64,000 nt of DNA, taken from the NCBI RefSeq assembly GCF_031157255.1, contig NZ_JAVIFX010000028.1, positions 50,245 to 114,244 of the forward strand. Direction: 5' to 3'. Position 1 is the first letter of the stretch. Each line of letters begins with the position of its first letter. The notes below the pieces were generated by a model. It worked only from the letters and a program-made list of their open reading frames with translations, had not been told where the DNA came from and made no database searches. Shown piece after piece: positions 9,214-17,952 of the stretch. This DNA is from Bradyrhizobium sp. LHD-71. GTDB taxonomy: Bacteria > Pseudomonadota > Alphaproteobacteria > Rhizobiales > Xanthobacteraceae. Made by a program: the position numbers and the translations under genes.

Positions 9214-9520
9214 CGTAACTCATCCTGGAGTGGCAATGGCGGCAGATACAATCAAAACTGACGCGGCATCATTATGGCGCCGCGGACCATACTGGCGGGT
9301 GGTGATGATTGCTAGTCCAGCGGAACCGAAAGCTCCGCAACGCCCCATGCTCATTTGCTCATGCAAATTCGACACAATCTTGCGGCCTGAGAGAAGCCCT
9401 TCTTTCGTCGGGGACGTTGTGTCGCAATTTTGGCGTACTATGTCTGTGGGACGAACGCAGTTGCGACCAAAGACGACGCGTCAGGCGTCAACGATTTCAG
9501 GACCTTCCAGGTTTTTCCGC
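9214..9520. other. Intergenic region between divergent genes
   Basis: About 300 bases between the zf-CHCC gene and the 378-residue protein. The frame of the latter runs back through this stretch, but the codons there look non-coding. An 8-base inverted repeat (cgacacaa at 9369-9376, ttgtgtcg at 9417-9424) could be a regulatory site; otherwise I see nothing. Confidence 0.35.
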
Positions 9521-10657
9521 ATGAAATGGCTGCGAATCAGCACAGCGTTGGCCGGTATCGCGGCATGCAGCTTCATGCTCGCGCAGGTAGCACCATATGC
9601 CCGCGAGGCCGGCGCCATCCTCGCCGCGCAGGACGATCCGGTCGCGCTCTCCGAGCTCAAGCTCGACGTGCTGCTGCGGCAGAACGAGCGCCTGGTCCAG
9701 GACAACATCGAGGCTGCGCTCGCATCTGGCGATGCCGATCTCGCCGACAGTTTCGTCGCACTCGCGCGTGACCGCAACATCGCGCTGCCGGATGACCTCA
9801 TCAGCCGCGTCAGCGATGCGGTCAAGGCGGAGAATTCCACCTCGCAATTCGCCAAGCGGTTTGCCACCGGTCTCGTCACCGGCAATGCCGAGGACGTCGC
9901 GAGCCTGTCGGGAACGGTGGCCGGCGATCTCTTCGTGTTCGGCGACATCAGGGACATCGTCCGCGAGGGCAAGCACCTCGCCATGGGCGAGGACACCGAC
10001 CGCCTCGTGCTCGGGCTTGCGGCGGCGGGGCTCGCGGTGACCGCGGCAACCTATGTGTCCGTCGGCGGCGCCGCGCCGGTGCGCGCCGGGCTGACGCTGG
10101 TGAAGGACGCGCGCAAGGTGGGGCGGCTCGGCGAGGGGCTTGCCGCCTGGGCCGGCCGGTCCGCGCGCGAGGTCGTCGACACGCCGATGCTTCAGAATGC
10201 GGTGGCCAAGGGTTCGGTGCTGCGCCCGGGCGAGACCGTGCGCGCGATCAAGGCTGCGTTCCGTGCCGAGAAGGCGGGTGCGCTGGTCCGGCTCGGTAAG
10301 GACGTGACGCGTGTTGCCGGCAAGACCGGCACACGCGGGGCGATGGACACGTTGCGGATCGCCGAAGGTCCCAAGGACGTCGCGCGCGCGGCGCGGCTCG
10401 CGGAAGCCCAAGGCGGCAAGACCCGCGCCATCATCAAGCTGCTGGGCCGCGGCGCGCTGCTGCTCGTCGGCGGCATGTTCGATCTGGCGCTCTGGCTGTT
10501 CGGTGCGGCGCTGACGCTGTTCGGCCTGTTGTCCTCGATCAAGGTCACCACCGAGCGCCTCACGCAGGCCTGGTGCGATCGCAGGCGCGCGCGCCGGCTC
10601 CGCCGGGCGCAGATGGCGGCGGAGGCTGCTTTGGCGGATGCAGGCCTTCGGGCCTAA
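9521..10657 (+). CDS. Conserved membrane protein of unknown function
   Basis: 378 residues from the ATG at 9521. That start gives a clean N-terminal signal or anchor segment (MKWLRISTALAGIAACSFML) and is preferred over the longer upstream extension. A soluble part of about 130 residues follows, rich in Asp/Ala/Leu helices, then hydrophobic segments near 165-190 and 320-350, and an Arg-rich C-terminus (about 360-370). There are no catalytic motifs I recognise. An envelope location is inferred from the segments. It stands alone, between the zf-CHCC gene and the alpha/beta hydrolase. Confidence 0.72.
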   Translation: MKWLRISTALAGIAACSFMLAQVAPYAREAGAILAAQDDPVALSELKLDVLLRQNERLVQDNIEAALASGDADLADSFVALARDRNIALPDDLISRVSDAVKAENSTSQFAKRFATGLVTGNAEDVASLSGTVAGDLFVFGDIRDIVREGKHLAMGEDTDRLVLGLAAAGLAVTAATYVSVGGAAPVRAGLTLVKDARKVGRLGEGLAAWAGRSAREVVDTPMLQNAVAKGSVLRPGETVRAIKAAFRAEKAGALVRLGKDVTRVAGKTGTRGAMDTLRIAEGPKDVARAARLAEAQGGKTRAIIKLLGRGALLLVGGMFDLALWLFGAALTLFGLLSSIKVTTERLTQAWCDRRRARRLRRAQMAAEAALADAGLRA

Positions 10658-10705
10658 ACGCGACCAGATTGCGGTCATTCGGAGCCGCGCTCCAGGCTAT
10701 TGTTT

Positions 10706-10783
10706 GAGCACATGATCTCCACGCAAACGCGTTCCGCGTGTGCCGCGCGCAAAAACCGCTGCACAACTTTCCGGATCGTGCTC
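10706..10783. repeat. Bradyrhizobium-type short palindromic repeat
   Basis: The stretch begins gagcacatgatc and ends ttccggatcgtgctc, forming inverted ends around an A-rich centre with aaaaaccgct. This matches my memory of the GAGCATGATCCGGAAAA...GATCATGCTC family that is scattered between genes in Bradyrhizobium and Rhodopseudomonas. It sits 39 bases before the hydrolase start. Confidence 0.5.
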
Positions 10784-10821
10784 TAAGATCGGCTTGTCCC
10801 CCCTCGAGACCTCCGGAACTG

Positions 10822-11580
10822 ATGATGCCGAGCTTCAACAACGGCGCCGTTGAAATTGCCTATCTCGACGAAGGCGAGGGCGAGCCGATCATCCTCGTGC
10901 ACGGCTTTGCCTCCAGCAAGAACGTAAACTGGGTCTATCCGACCTGGGTTTCGGAGCTGCGCAAGAACGGCCGCCGCGTCATCGCGCTCGACAATCGTGG
11001 CCACGGCGAGAGCGCCAAGCTCTACGAGCCCGCGCAATATTCGATTCCCGTCATGGCCGGCGACGTGCTGGCGCTGATGGATCATCTCGCCATCCCGCAG
11101 GCCGACATCATGGGCTATTCGATGGGCGGGCGGATGACGGCGTGGCTCGCGCTCAATGAGCCGCATCGCCTGCGCTCGGCGATCCTCGGCGGCATCGGCA
11201 TCGGCGGGCTGATCGAAGGCACGGGCCCCGGCGAGAATGTCGCGAAGGCGCTGGAGGCGCCCTCGCTGGACGACGTCACTGATCCTATGGGCCGCACCTT
11301 CCGCGCCTTCGCGGACCAGACCCGCTCCGACCATCGTGCGCTGGCCGCGTGCCTGCGCGGCACGCGCGATCTCATGACGAGGCAGCAGGCCGCACGCATC
11401 GAGGTGTCCGTGCTGATCGCGGTCGGCACCGCCGACGACGTCGCGGGCTCCGCGAGCGCGCTCGGCGCGATCATCCCGGGCGCGCAAGTGCTCGACATCC
11501 CGAACCGCGATCACATGCGCGCGGTCGGGGACAAGGTCTACAAGACCGGCGTGCTGGAGTTTTTGTCACGGCGGGGGTGA
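10822..11580 (+). CDS. Alpha/beta hydrolase
   Basis: 252 residues from the first of two adjacent ATG codons. The fold motifs are present: an oxyanion HGF segment (ILVHGFASS, near 26) and the nucleophile elbow GYSMGG with Ser at about 100. An acid residue lies in the VGTADD region and the catalytic His in NRDHMRAV near the C-terminus. Substrate unknown; esterase or dehalogenase-like activity are both possible. A broken copy of codons from the elbow to the stop is found at 13208-13682. The gene is convergent with the LysR gene. Confidence 0.85.
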   Translation: MMPSFNNGAVEIAYLDEGEGEPIILVHGFASSKNVNWVYPTWVSELRKNGRRVIALDNRGHGESAKLYEPAQYSIPVMAGDVLALMDHLAIPQADIMGYSMGGRMTAWLALNEPHRLRSAILGGIGIGGLIEGTGPGENVAKALEAPSLDDVTDPMGRTFRAFADQTRSDHRALAACLRGTRDLMTRQQAARIEVSVLIAVGTADDVAGSASALGAIIPGAQVLDIPNRDHMRAVGDKVYKTGVLEFLSRRG

Positions 11581-11609
11581 GGCGGCAAAGGGCCAAGAGG
11601 GGTCTTCGC

Positions 11610-12545
11610 CTACGCTGCCTTGTCGCTGAACGCGGCGGGAAGCGTGTTGAGGAATGACATCACGCGCTGCGTGCGCAGGGGAGGGCGGCGGCCCGAGGTG
11701 CGCACCATCCATAAGGGTTCCCCTGGGACGCGCCAAGACTCCAGAACCTCGACCAGCCGGCCGGCGCGAAGGTCTTCGGTGACGAGCCATGCTGGCCCCC
11801 AGCCAATTCCAAAGCCGCTCGTGATCAAGTCGAGCGTAGCATGCGCGTCGTCGCAAATGTGCTTGGGCTTGGGCGTGACGCGAATGGGTCCTTTGCCGCG
11901 CGGGTCGGCGAAGCGCCAAGTCAGGATCTGACCGGTCGCGGGATTGCGGAAGCCGACATGGTCGTGCGCGGCAAGCTCGTAAGGCGTGACCGGCACGCCG
12001 CGCGCCTTCAGATAGACAGGCGAGGCGCAAGCGATCCAGGAGAACGTGCAAAGCCGCCGTGCCTGATGGCCCGGCGCGCGGTCGAGTGGCCCCGAGCGGA
12101 TAGCGATGTCGACGCCTTCCGCTGCGAGATCGAGGATCTCGTTGCGGAATTTAACCTCGATCTCGATTTCCGGCCGCTCCCGCAGGAACGCGGGCAGTCG
12201 CGGCAGGATGCAGGCGCGGGCGAAGGAGGCGGGGGCGGTCACGCGCACCCGACCGCCATCGTCGCGCGCGACGTCGCCGAGCGCGGATTGGACGCGGGCG
12301 AGACTTTCGACCAGCGCGCGACCCGCCGTCATGAGCCTGTCGCCCTCTTCGGTCAGCGCCAACGAATGGGTGGAGCGATGCAGGAGCCGCAACCCGTGAG
12401 CCTTTTCGAAGCGGGCGACCGCCTTGGACATCGCCGAGGTCGTCGTCCCCGCCCGCCGCGCGGCTTCTGCGAAGGAACCCGCCTCGACGACGCGGACGAA
12501 GGCGAGGAGACGTGAGAGATCGGGAGGGAAAGTTGTTGTGGACAT
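11610..12545 (-). CDS. LysR-family transcriptional regulator
   Basis: 311 residues. The N-terminal winged helix-turn-helix (about 10-70) contains the typical segment FAEAARRAGTTTSAMSKAVARFE, followed by a periplasmic-binding-protein-like effector domain. It resembles the PA-type LysR regulators that lie next to a divergently transcribed target. That partner here is the small protein gene starting at 12652, with a 106-base shared promoter region. The effector is not predictable. Confidence 0.92.
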   Translation of the reverse strand: MSTTTFPPDLSRLLAFVRVVEAGSFAEAARRAGTTTSAMSKAVARFEKAHGLRLLHRSTHSLALTEEGDRLMTAGRALVESLARVQSALGDVARDDGGRVRVTAPASFARACILPRLPAFLRERPEIEIEVKFRNEILDLAAEGVDIAIRSGPLDRAPGHQARRLCTFSWIACASPVYLKARGVPVTPYELAAHDHVGFRNPATGQILTWRFADPRGKGPIRVTPKPKHICDDAHATLDLITSGFGIGWGPAWLVTEDLRAGRLVEVLESWRVPGEPLWMVRTSGRRPPLRTQRVMSFLNTLPAAFSDKAA

Positions 12546-12651
12546 TCAGTCCACATAATCATGGCCGCAGGGTCACTACAAGGGTCGTCCGGCAACGGCT
12601 AGCAGCGAGCGTCAGCGCGCATTCCGCAGCGCTATAAATCCGGGAAGTCCG

Positions 12652-13065
12652 ATGACCCTGATGGAAATCACTCTGCAAGCCCTCGATGCCGCCGAGCGGG
12701 CGATTCCAGCCGGCCAGCCGATCTTTATGCTCAATCTGATACGCTACCGCGCGCAAGCGCATTACGAGGACGGATTCGATGCTGCGCCCTGCTCGGGCCG
12801 CGAAGCGTTCGATGAACGCTACAGGCCGGCATTCCGCCGTCTCGCGGCCGGGAAGCCGCTCGTGCGCGTGTTTTCCGTCCCGGTCCTGGCGAGCCTCGTC
12901 GGCTCGCCAAGCGAACGCTGGGACGAGGTGGCGCTCAACGAATACGGCGATTTCGCCACTTTCCGCTCGATCGTCGACACCGAGACCTACCGGCGCGAAG
13001 TCGCCCCGCATCGACACGCGGCGCTCGAAGATTTCCGCCTGTTCGCGGTCGCCAAGGCGACGTGA
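12652..13065 (+). CDS. DUF1330-like small protein, probable LysR target
   Basis: 137 residues. The segment PAGQPIFMLNLIRYR (about 19-33) followed by GREAFDERY resembles dimeric alpha-beta barrel proteins of the DUF1330 type, made of small ferredoxin-like barrels. I call the family with reservation. A second in-frame ATG at 12661 is an alternative start. It is divergent from the LysR gene, which suggests regulation by that protein. No catalytic residues can be assigned. Confidence 0.7.
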   Translation: MTLMEITLQALDAAERAIPAGQPIFMLNLIRYRAQAHYEDGFDAAPCSGREAFDERYRPAFRRLAAGKPLVRVFSVPVLASLVGSPSERWDEVALNEYGDFATFRSIVDTETYRREVAPHRHAALEDFRLFAVAKAT

Positions 13066-13134
13066 ACAGTTTCGAAACTACGGTGACGATGCTGGGCTGC
13101 ACCTTTAGGTGAGACACGGAGATTACGCAAAACT

Positions 13135-13203
13135 ACGTAACAGTGCACCAATTTGCCTGACCAGAGCCGTCAGATGCGCGGAGATTTGTGCACTGTTACC
13201 GTA
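13135..13203. repeat. Long inverted repeat at a duplication breakpoint
   Basis: acgtaacagtgcac (from 13135) and gtgcactgttaccgt (to 13202) form a nearly perfect inverted repeat of about 15 bases, with one unpaired base. A 33-base centre itself contains ctga...tcag. It ends five bases before the start of homology with the alpha/beta hydrolase. It could be the remnant of a small mobile element or a strong hairpin; no U-run follows. Confidence 0.6.
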
Positions 13204-13207
13204 ATTT

Positions 13208-13682
13208 GACATCATGGAGTTATTCGATGGGCGGACGGATGACGGCGTGGCTCGCGCTCAATGAGCCGCATCGCCTGCGCTCGGCGATCCTCGGCGGCAT
13301 CGGCATCGGCGGCCTGATCGAGGGCTCCGGCCCCGGCGAGAATGTCGCGAAGGCGCTGGAGGCGCCCTCGCTGGACGACGTCACCGATCCCATGGGCCGC
13401 ACCTTTCGCGCCTTCGCCGACCAGACCCGCTCCGACCATCGCGCACTCGCCGCGTGCTTCCACGGCGCGCGCGACCAGATGACGAGACAGCAGGCCGCGC
13501 GCATCGAGGTGCCGGTGCTGATCGCGGTCACGGCCGACGACGTTGCGGGAAGTGCGAGCGCATTCGGCGCGGGCATCCCGGGCGCGCAAGTGCTCGACAT
13601 CCCCAACCGCGATCATATGCGCGCGTTCGGCGACAAGGTCTACAAGACCGGCGTGCTGGAGTTTTTGTCACGGCGGGGGTGA
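13208..13682 (+). pseudogene. Truncated second copy of the alpha/beta hydrolase
   Basis: This stretch is a close copy of 11105-11580, covering everything from just before the nucleophile elbow (YSMGG) to the stop codon. The first 94 or so codons are missing. A one-base insertion near 13218 puts the upstream ATG out of frame. The copy differs at scattered codons (for example CLRG to CFHG) and has lost one codon in the VGTADD segment. The remaining frame is open and could be read from 13188, but without the N-terminal strands and oxyanion loop it should not be an active hydrolase. Confidence 0.8.
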
Positions 13683-13980
13683 GGCGATGTTGCCGGAGAC
13701 GAGGAGTTTGTTGCCGAATTGGCCCGAATGTCACGCCATAAGCGCAAGGGTCGCACCTCAGCCCCCCGGCAGCACGTCCTTGGCCAAGTCGGCCATGCCC
13801 ATGGATGCTGCACTCTTCACGTCTTCGACGGTTATCGGAACGTAAGGCAACGGGACAGAAGCTGGCTTTCCTCACAGTCAACTCGTGACGTTTCACCGCG
13901 CCCACCGCACGCCATTTTGAGATAGACTGGAGTAACTACTCTGACGGCGTCTGAGGACGGCCGAGCGGGGAGATGAGCCC
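13683..13980. other. Gene-free stretch before the cyclase gene
   Basis: About 300 bases after the broken hydrolase copy. On the minus strand, a 30-codon open piece ending at 13758 would read ...SMGMADLAKDVLPGG. It looks like a protein C-terminus but has no start codon. The Shine-Dalgarno-like ggggagatgag for the next gene is at its right end. Confidence 0.3.
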
Positions 13981-16900
13981 ATGGACGTCGCGGCCTGGCT
14001 GCGTGGTTTGGGGCTGGGACAGTACGAGCAGGCGTTCCGCGAGAACGACGTTGACGCCGGGGTCCTCGCCGATCTCACCGCCGAGGATTTAATCGGGCTC
14101 GGCGTCGCCTCGATCGGCCATCGCCGCAAGCTGCTCGCCGCCATTGCTGACCTGCGTGCCGTCTCAATTTCGGCCACCACTCCTGCCACGTCCGCACCCG
14201 CCGCTATCTCCGAAAAGGCTTGGCTTGCACCCGAGGCTGAGCGCCGCCAGCTCACGGTGATGTTTGTCGACCTGGTCGACTCGACCGCCCTCGCGGCGCG
14301 CCTCGATCCGGAGGAAATGGCCGAAGTCCTGCGGATCTATCAGAGCGTAGTGACCGGCGCGATCGCGCGGTTCGAAGGGTACGTGGCAAAGTACATGGGG
14401 GATGGTGTGCTGGCCTATTTCGGTTTTCCTCGCGCCCATGAGGATGAGGCCGAACGCGCGGTACGGGCCGGCCTCGCTGCAGTCGCGGCGGTGCACAGCC
14501 TGGAATCGGCGCATGGAGAGAAACTGGCGGCCCGGGTCGGTATCGCGACCGGCCCGGTGGTTGTCGGCGAATTGATCGGCGAAGGCGCGGCGCGGGAGGA
14601 GACGGTGGTCGGCGACACGCCGAACCTCGCGGCGCGGCTGCAAGCCTTGGCCGACCCGGGCACGGTGGTGATCTCCGCTCGCACCCGGGAGCTCGTTGGC
14701 GGGCTGTTCGAACTCGCCGAGCTTGGCATGCAGATATTGAAAGGATTTCCCGTACCGGTACGCCCGTGGCGGGTGGTCGGGGAAGGCGCCGCCGAGAGCC
14801 GGTTCGAGGCCTTGCACGGGGCGGGTCTGACGCCGCTTGTCGGCCGCGAAAATGAGATCGGCCTGCTGCTCGATCACTGGGAGCGAGCCAAGGAAAGTGA
14901 AGGCCAGGTGGTGCTGCTGGCGGGCGAACCCGGCATCGGCAAGTCGCGCCTCTTGCGGGCGCTGCGCGGGCGGCTTGAGAATGAGCCGCATACGCCCCTG
15001 AGCCACTACTGCTCGCCGCACCATCAGACCAGCCCGCTTTATCCTGTGATCGGCCTGCTGGAGCGCGCGGCGGGTTTTGCCGCGGGCGATCCCGCGGCAA
15101 CGCGGCTCGACAACCTCGAGGCGCTGCTTGCGCTATCGACCGATGATGTCACCGAGGTGGCGCCGCTGCTCGCGGCATTGCTGTCGCTCGAGACGGGTGC
15201 GCGCTACCCGCCGCTCGACATGAGCCCACATCGGCAGAAGGAGCGGACGCTCGAGGAACTTGTCAATCAAGTGCTGGGCCTCGCAAGGCAGCGGCCTGTC
15301 CTCGCCCTCTACGAGGACGTGCACTGGGCAGATCCGACCTTGCTCGAGCTGCTCGATCTCCTGGTCGACCGGGTGCAAGGGGCCTCCGTTCTCGTCCTCA
15401 TCACCTTCCGACCCGAGTTCGAGCCGCCCTGGATGCGCTATGCCCATGTCACCGCGCTGACCCTCAGCCGGTTGAGCCGCCGGCAGGGTGCCGCCATGGT
15501 CGAGCGGGTGAGCGGCGGCAAGGCGCTGCCTCCTGCGGTGCTCGACCAGATCGTCGCCAAGACGGATGGCGTGCCCCTGTTCGTCGAGGAGCTGACGCGA
15601 ACCGTGTTGGAGACCAATCTGCTCCGTGATGAGGGCGACCACTATGCGCTCGCAGGGCCGCTGCCGCCGATGGCGATCCCAACCACGCTCCAGGAGTCGC
15701 TGTTGGCCCGGCTCGACCGGCTCGCTCCGGCCCGTGAAGTGGCCCAGGTCGCGGCCGCGATTGGCCGGGAGTTCTCGCACGAGCTGCTCGCGATGACGGC
15801 CGCAGTGCCGGAGGATGACCTTCAGCCGGCGTTGGACGACCTCGTCGACTCGGGCCTGGTGTTCCGGCGCGGGACGCCGCCTCAGGCGACCTACAGCTTC
15901 AAGCACGCACTTGTGCAGGACACCGCTTATGCGACCTTGGTGCGTCCGAAGCGGCAGCGCTTGCACGCCCGGATCGCCGCCGCGATCGAGCAGCATTTTC
16001 CGGAGACGGTGCAGGCACAACCGGAGCTTCTGGCCCATCATTTCACAGAGGCCGGGCTGGCCGAACCGGCGATCGATTATTGGCTGAGGGCAGGGCAAGC
16101 AGAGATCGCGCGCTCGGCAACGGCAGAGGCAGTCACGCAACTGACCAAGGGGCTCGAGCTAATCCCTAATCTCCCCGATGACGCCGCGCGATGGCGTCGC
16201 GAACTCGAACTGCAGGTTGCCCTCGGTGTCGCCCTGATGGCTTCGAAGGGCTGGGCCGCGCCGGAGGTCGGGCGGGCCAACGCACGTGCCCGAAGCTTGT
16301 GCGAGTGCCTCGGCGACACGTCGCGGCTCTTCCCTGTGCTCTATGGGGAGTGGGTTTTTCACGTCGTGAGGGCGGAGCTCGAGGCCGGTCGAACGGCAGG
16401 CGAGGAATTACTCCATCGCGCGCAGGCACAGAACGATGTTGCCGCGGAAACCGTCGGTAACCGCATCGTCGGAACCGCTGAATTGCTTCGCGGCGACTTA
16501 GTGGCCGCGCGAGCTCATCTGGAGCGGACGCTCGCTCTTTACGATCCGGCGACCCATCGCTCGCTTGCCTTCCTCTTCGCGCAGGATCCAAAGGTGGCGG
16601 GCCTATCCGTTCTATCCTGGGCACTGTTCGCCCTCGGCCATCCCGAGCAGGCCCGGGCGAGAAGCGAAGAGGCTTCGACAGATGCGAAGGAGTTGTCTCA
16701 CCGCAACACCCTTGGCTATGCCCTGCTTTACGGCTGCATTCTGTCGCAGCTCCGCCAAGACCCACACGAGGCTGGAGATCAGGCGAATTCGCTGATCGCG
16801 CTTGCAGCAGAGCAGGACTCCCCGCACTTTTTCGGGGCCGGCGCAATCATTCGCGGTTGGACGCTGGGCGAAGCTGGGGATTATAGGGCTAGTATAGCGC

Positions 16901-17391
16901 AAATCCGAGACGGACTTGCGATGTGGCAGGCCACCGGGGCGGGCTTCCTGGTGCCCTATTTCAGAAGTCTGCTTAGTGAGGTCCACGCTCGGTCCGGCGC
17001 AATCGACGAGGGCTTGGATCTTATTGACGAAACGCTGAACCGGGTGGAGGAAACCGGCGAGCGATGGTTCGAGGCCGAACTTAATCGGGTGAGGGGCGAG
17101 CTGATGCTTCGGCTGCCGAAGGCCGACCCGGCCGCTGCGGAAGCACGGTTCCGACAAGCGGCGTCAGTTGCGCGACAACAGAGCGCCAAGCTGTGGGAGT
17201 TGCGCGCAGCGACACGCCTTGCACGCTTGTGGAACGAACAAGGTCGGTACGACGAGGCTCACGACCTGCTCATCCCGCTCTACAGCCAATTCACCGAGGG
17301 TTTTGGGACAGCGGATCTTCAGGCTGCCAGAGCAACACTTCGCGAGATCACTGCCAGCTCCGAGCCGAAGACCCGAGATGCCGCTAGTTAA
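13981..17391 (+). CDS. SAM-domain / class III adenylate-guanylate cyclase / AAA / TPR signalling protein
   Basis: 1136 residues in four parts. An N-terminal SAM domain (about 1-62, AAWLRGLGLGQYEQAF) is followed by a class III nucleotide cyclase catalytic domain (about 83-260, with VMFVDLVDST and YMGDGVLAYFG). Next is a STAND/AAA ATPase with Walker A GEPGIGKS at 315-322. The C-terminal half is of repeated TPR-like helices (about 700-1120). It should make cAMP or cGMP under the control of an ATP-driven switch and a protein-binding scaffold. Several paralogues of this architecture are usual in Bradyrhizobium genomes. No partner gene is adjacent, and the ligand is unknown. Confidence 0.9.
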   Translation: MDVAAWLRGLGLGQYEQAFRENDVDAGVLADLTAEDLIGLGVASIGHRRKLLAAIADLRAVSISATTPATSAPAAISEKAWLAPEAERRQLTVMFVDLVDSTALAARLDPEEMAEVLRIYQSVVTGAIARFEGYVAKYMGDGVLAYFGFPRAHEDEAERAVRAGLAAVAAVHSLESAHGEKLAARVGIATGPVVVGELIGEGAAREETVVGDTPNLAARLQALADPGTVVISARTRELVGGLFELAELGMQILKGFPVPVRPWRVVGEGAAESRFEALHGAGLTPLVGRENEIGLLLDHWERAKESEGQVVLLAGEPGIGKSRLLRALRGRLENEPHTPLSHYCSPHHQTSPLYPVIGLLERAAGFAAGDPAATRLDNLEALLALSTDDVTEVAPLLAALLSLETGARYPPLDMSPHRQKERTLEELVNQVLGLARQRPVLALYEDVHWADPTLLELLDLLVDRVQGASVLVLITFRPEFEPPWMRYAHVTALTLSRLSRRQGAAMVERVSGGKALPPAVLDQIVAKTDGVPLFVEELTRTVLETNLLRDEGDHYALAGPLPPMAIPTTLQESLLARLDRLAPAREVAQVAAAIGREFSHELLAMTAAVPEDDLQPALDDLVDSGLVFRRGTPPQATYSFKHALVQDTAYATLVRPKRQRLHARIAAAIEQHFPETVQAQPELLAHHFTEAGLAEPAIDYWLRAGQAEIARSATAEAVTQLTKGLELIPNLPDDAARWRRELELQVALGVALMASKGWAAPEVGRANARARSLCECLGDTSRLFPVLYGEWVFHVVRAELEAGRTAGEELLHRAQAQNDVAAETVGNRIVGTAELLRGDLVAARAHLERTLALYDPATHRSLAFLFAQDPKVAGLSVLSWALFALGHPEQARARSEEASTDAKELSHRNTLGYALLYGCILSQLRQDPHEAGDQANSLIALAAEQDSPHFFGAGAIIRGWTLGEAGDYRASIAQIRDGLAMWQATGAGFLVPYFRSLLSEVHARSGAIDEGLDLIDETLNRVEETGERWFEAELNRVRGELMLRLPKADPAAAEARFRQAASVARQQSAKLWELRAATRLARLWNEQGRYDEAHDLLIPLYSQFTEGFGTADLQAARATLREITASSEPKTRDAAS

Positions 17392-17952
17392 TGAGGTGCA
17401 TGAGCATGGCTGGCACTTTGCCGGTCGCTTGGACGGATCTGTCCGGTTTTTAGCAATGGCCACGTCTGAACGGCGGCTCAGGATCAAAGGTCAATTAGCC
17501 TTCATGCGGCGTTCGGTCTCCCGGAGAATAACCGCGTTGCGGTACACTCAGACGACACTGCGCTCTGAGCTAAGGTCCGCTACGGGCCAAGAGCGGACTC
17601 GTGCCTACTGGCCACTTTTTAACCCGGAGTGGCCTACTTTGATTTTGGCAGAGGCCTGTTCTGAACTTGAGTACAGGCGGCAGCTGTCTTCCGTTGCCAC
17701 GGTCCCCACCGCTCCTCATCGACTGACGCAAGATCGCGCGCGGGCATCGGCTCTTTAAAATTGAAATCCGTTGGGTGGATCCAAATTACATACAGATACT
17801 GGCGCGTCTCGCGGGGGAGTTCAGCCACCGCGCTATCCGCCCAACAGCTGCAAAAAGACTCCATGTTGCCGGGCGTCTTTTGGCACATGGGACACTGCCC
17901 GGACTTCGCATTCGGGCCAAATCCGGACTCATGCATCGCAGCAAACTGCGCG
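17392..17952. other. Gene-poor spacer between cyclase and ABC-binding protein genes
   Basis: 560 bases with little coding signal. The GC content is visibly lower than in the neighbouring genes. A possible small minus-strand gene (17634-17936) is listed separately. Nothing else is supportable. Confidence 0.4.
17634..17936 (-). CDS. Possible small protein with CxxC motif
   Basis: 100 codons. The N-terminal third has CPMC and a further CSC pair, which could bind a metal; the middle (YLYVIWIHPTDFNF) reads like a short beta strand pair. I do not recognise a family. It lies just downstream of the substrate-binding protein gene on the same strand, 16 bases away. The ATG has no strong ribosome binding site, and the composition is less GC-rich than nearby genes, so this may be decayed DNA. 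Confidence 0.3.
   Translation of the reverse strand: MHESGFGPNAKSGQCPMCQKTPGNMESFCSCWADSAVAELPRETRQYLYVIWIHPTDFNFKEPMPARDLASVDEERWGPWQRKTAAACTQVQNRPLPKSK

Noticed and set aside
9122..9520. Longer N-terminus (133 codons) for the 378-residue protein ending at 10657
   Set aside because: The upstream part has no coding character, and the ATG at 9521 gives a proper signal-type N-terminus.
13758..13860. Thirty-codon open piece on the minus strand ending VLPGG
   Set aside because: No start codon, and a stop immediately upstream; too short to support as a gene.
17168..17758. 196-codon plus-strand frame running out of the cyclase gene
   Set aside because: Mostly a frame-shifted shadow of the cyclase end and non-coding spacer; no family seen.
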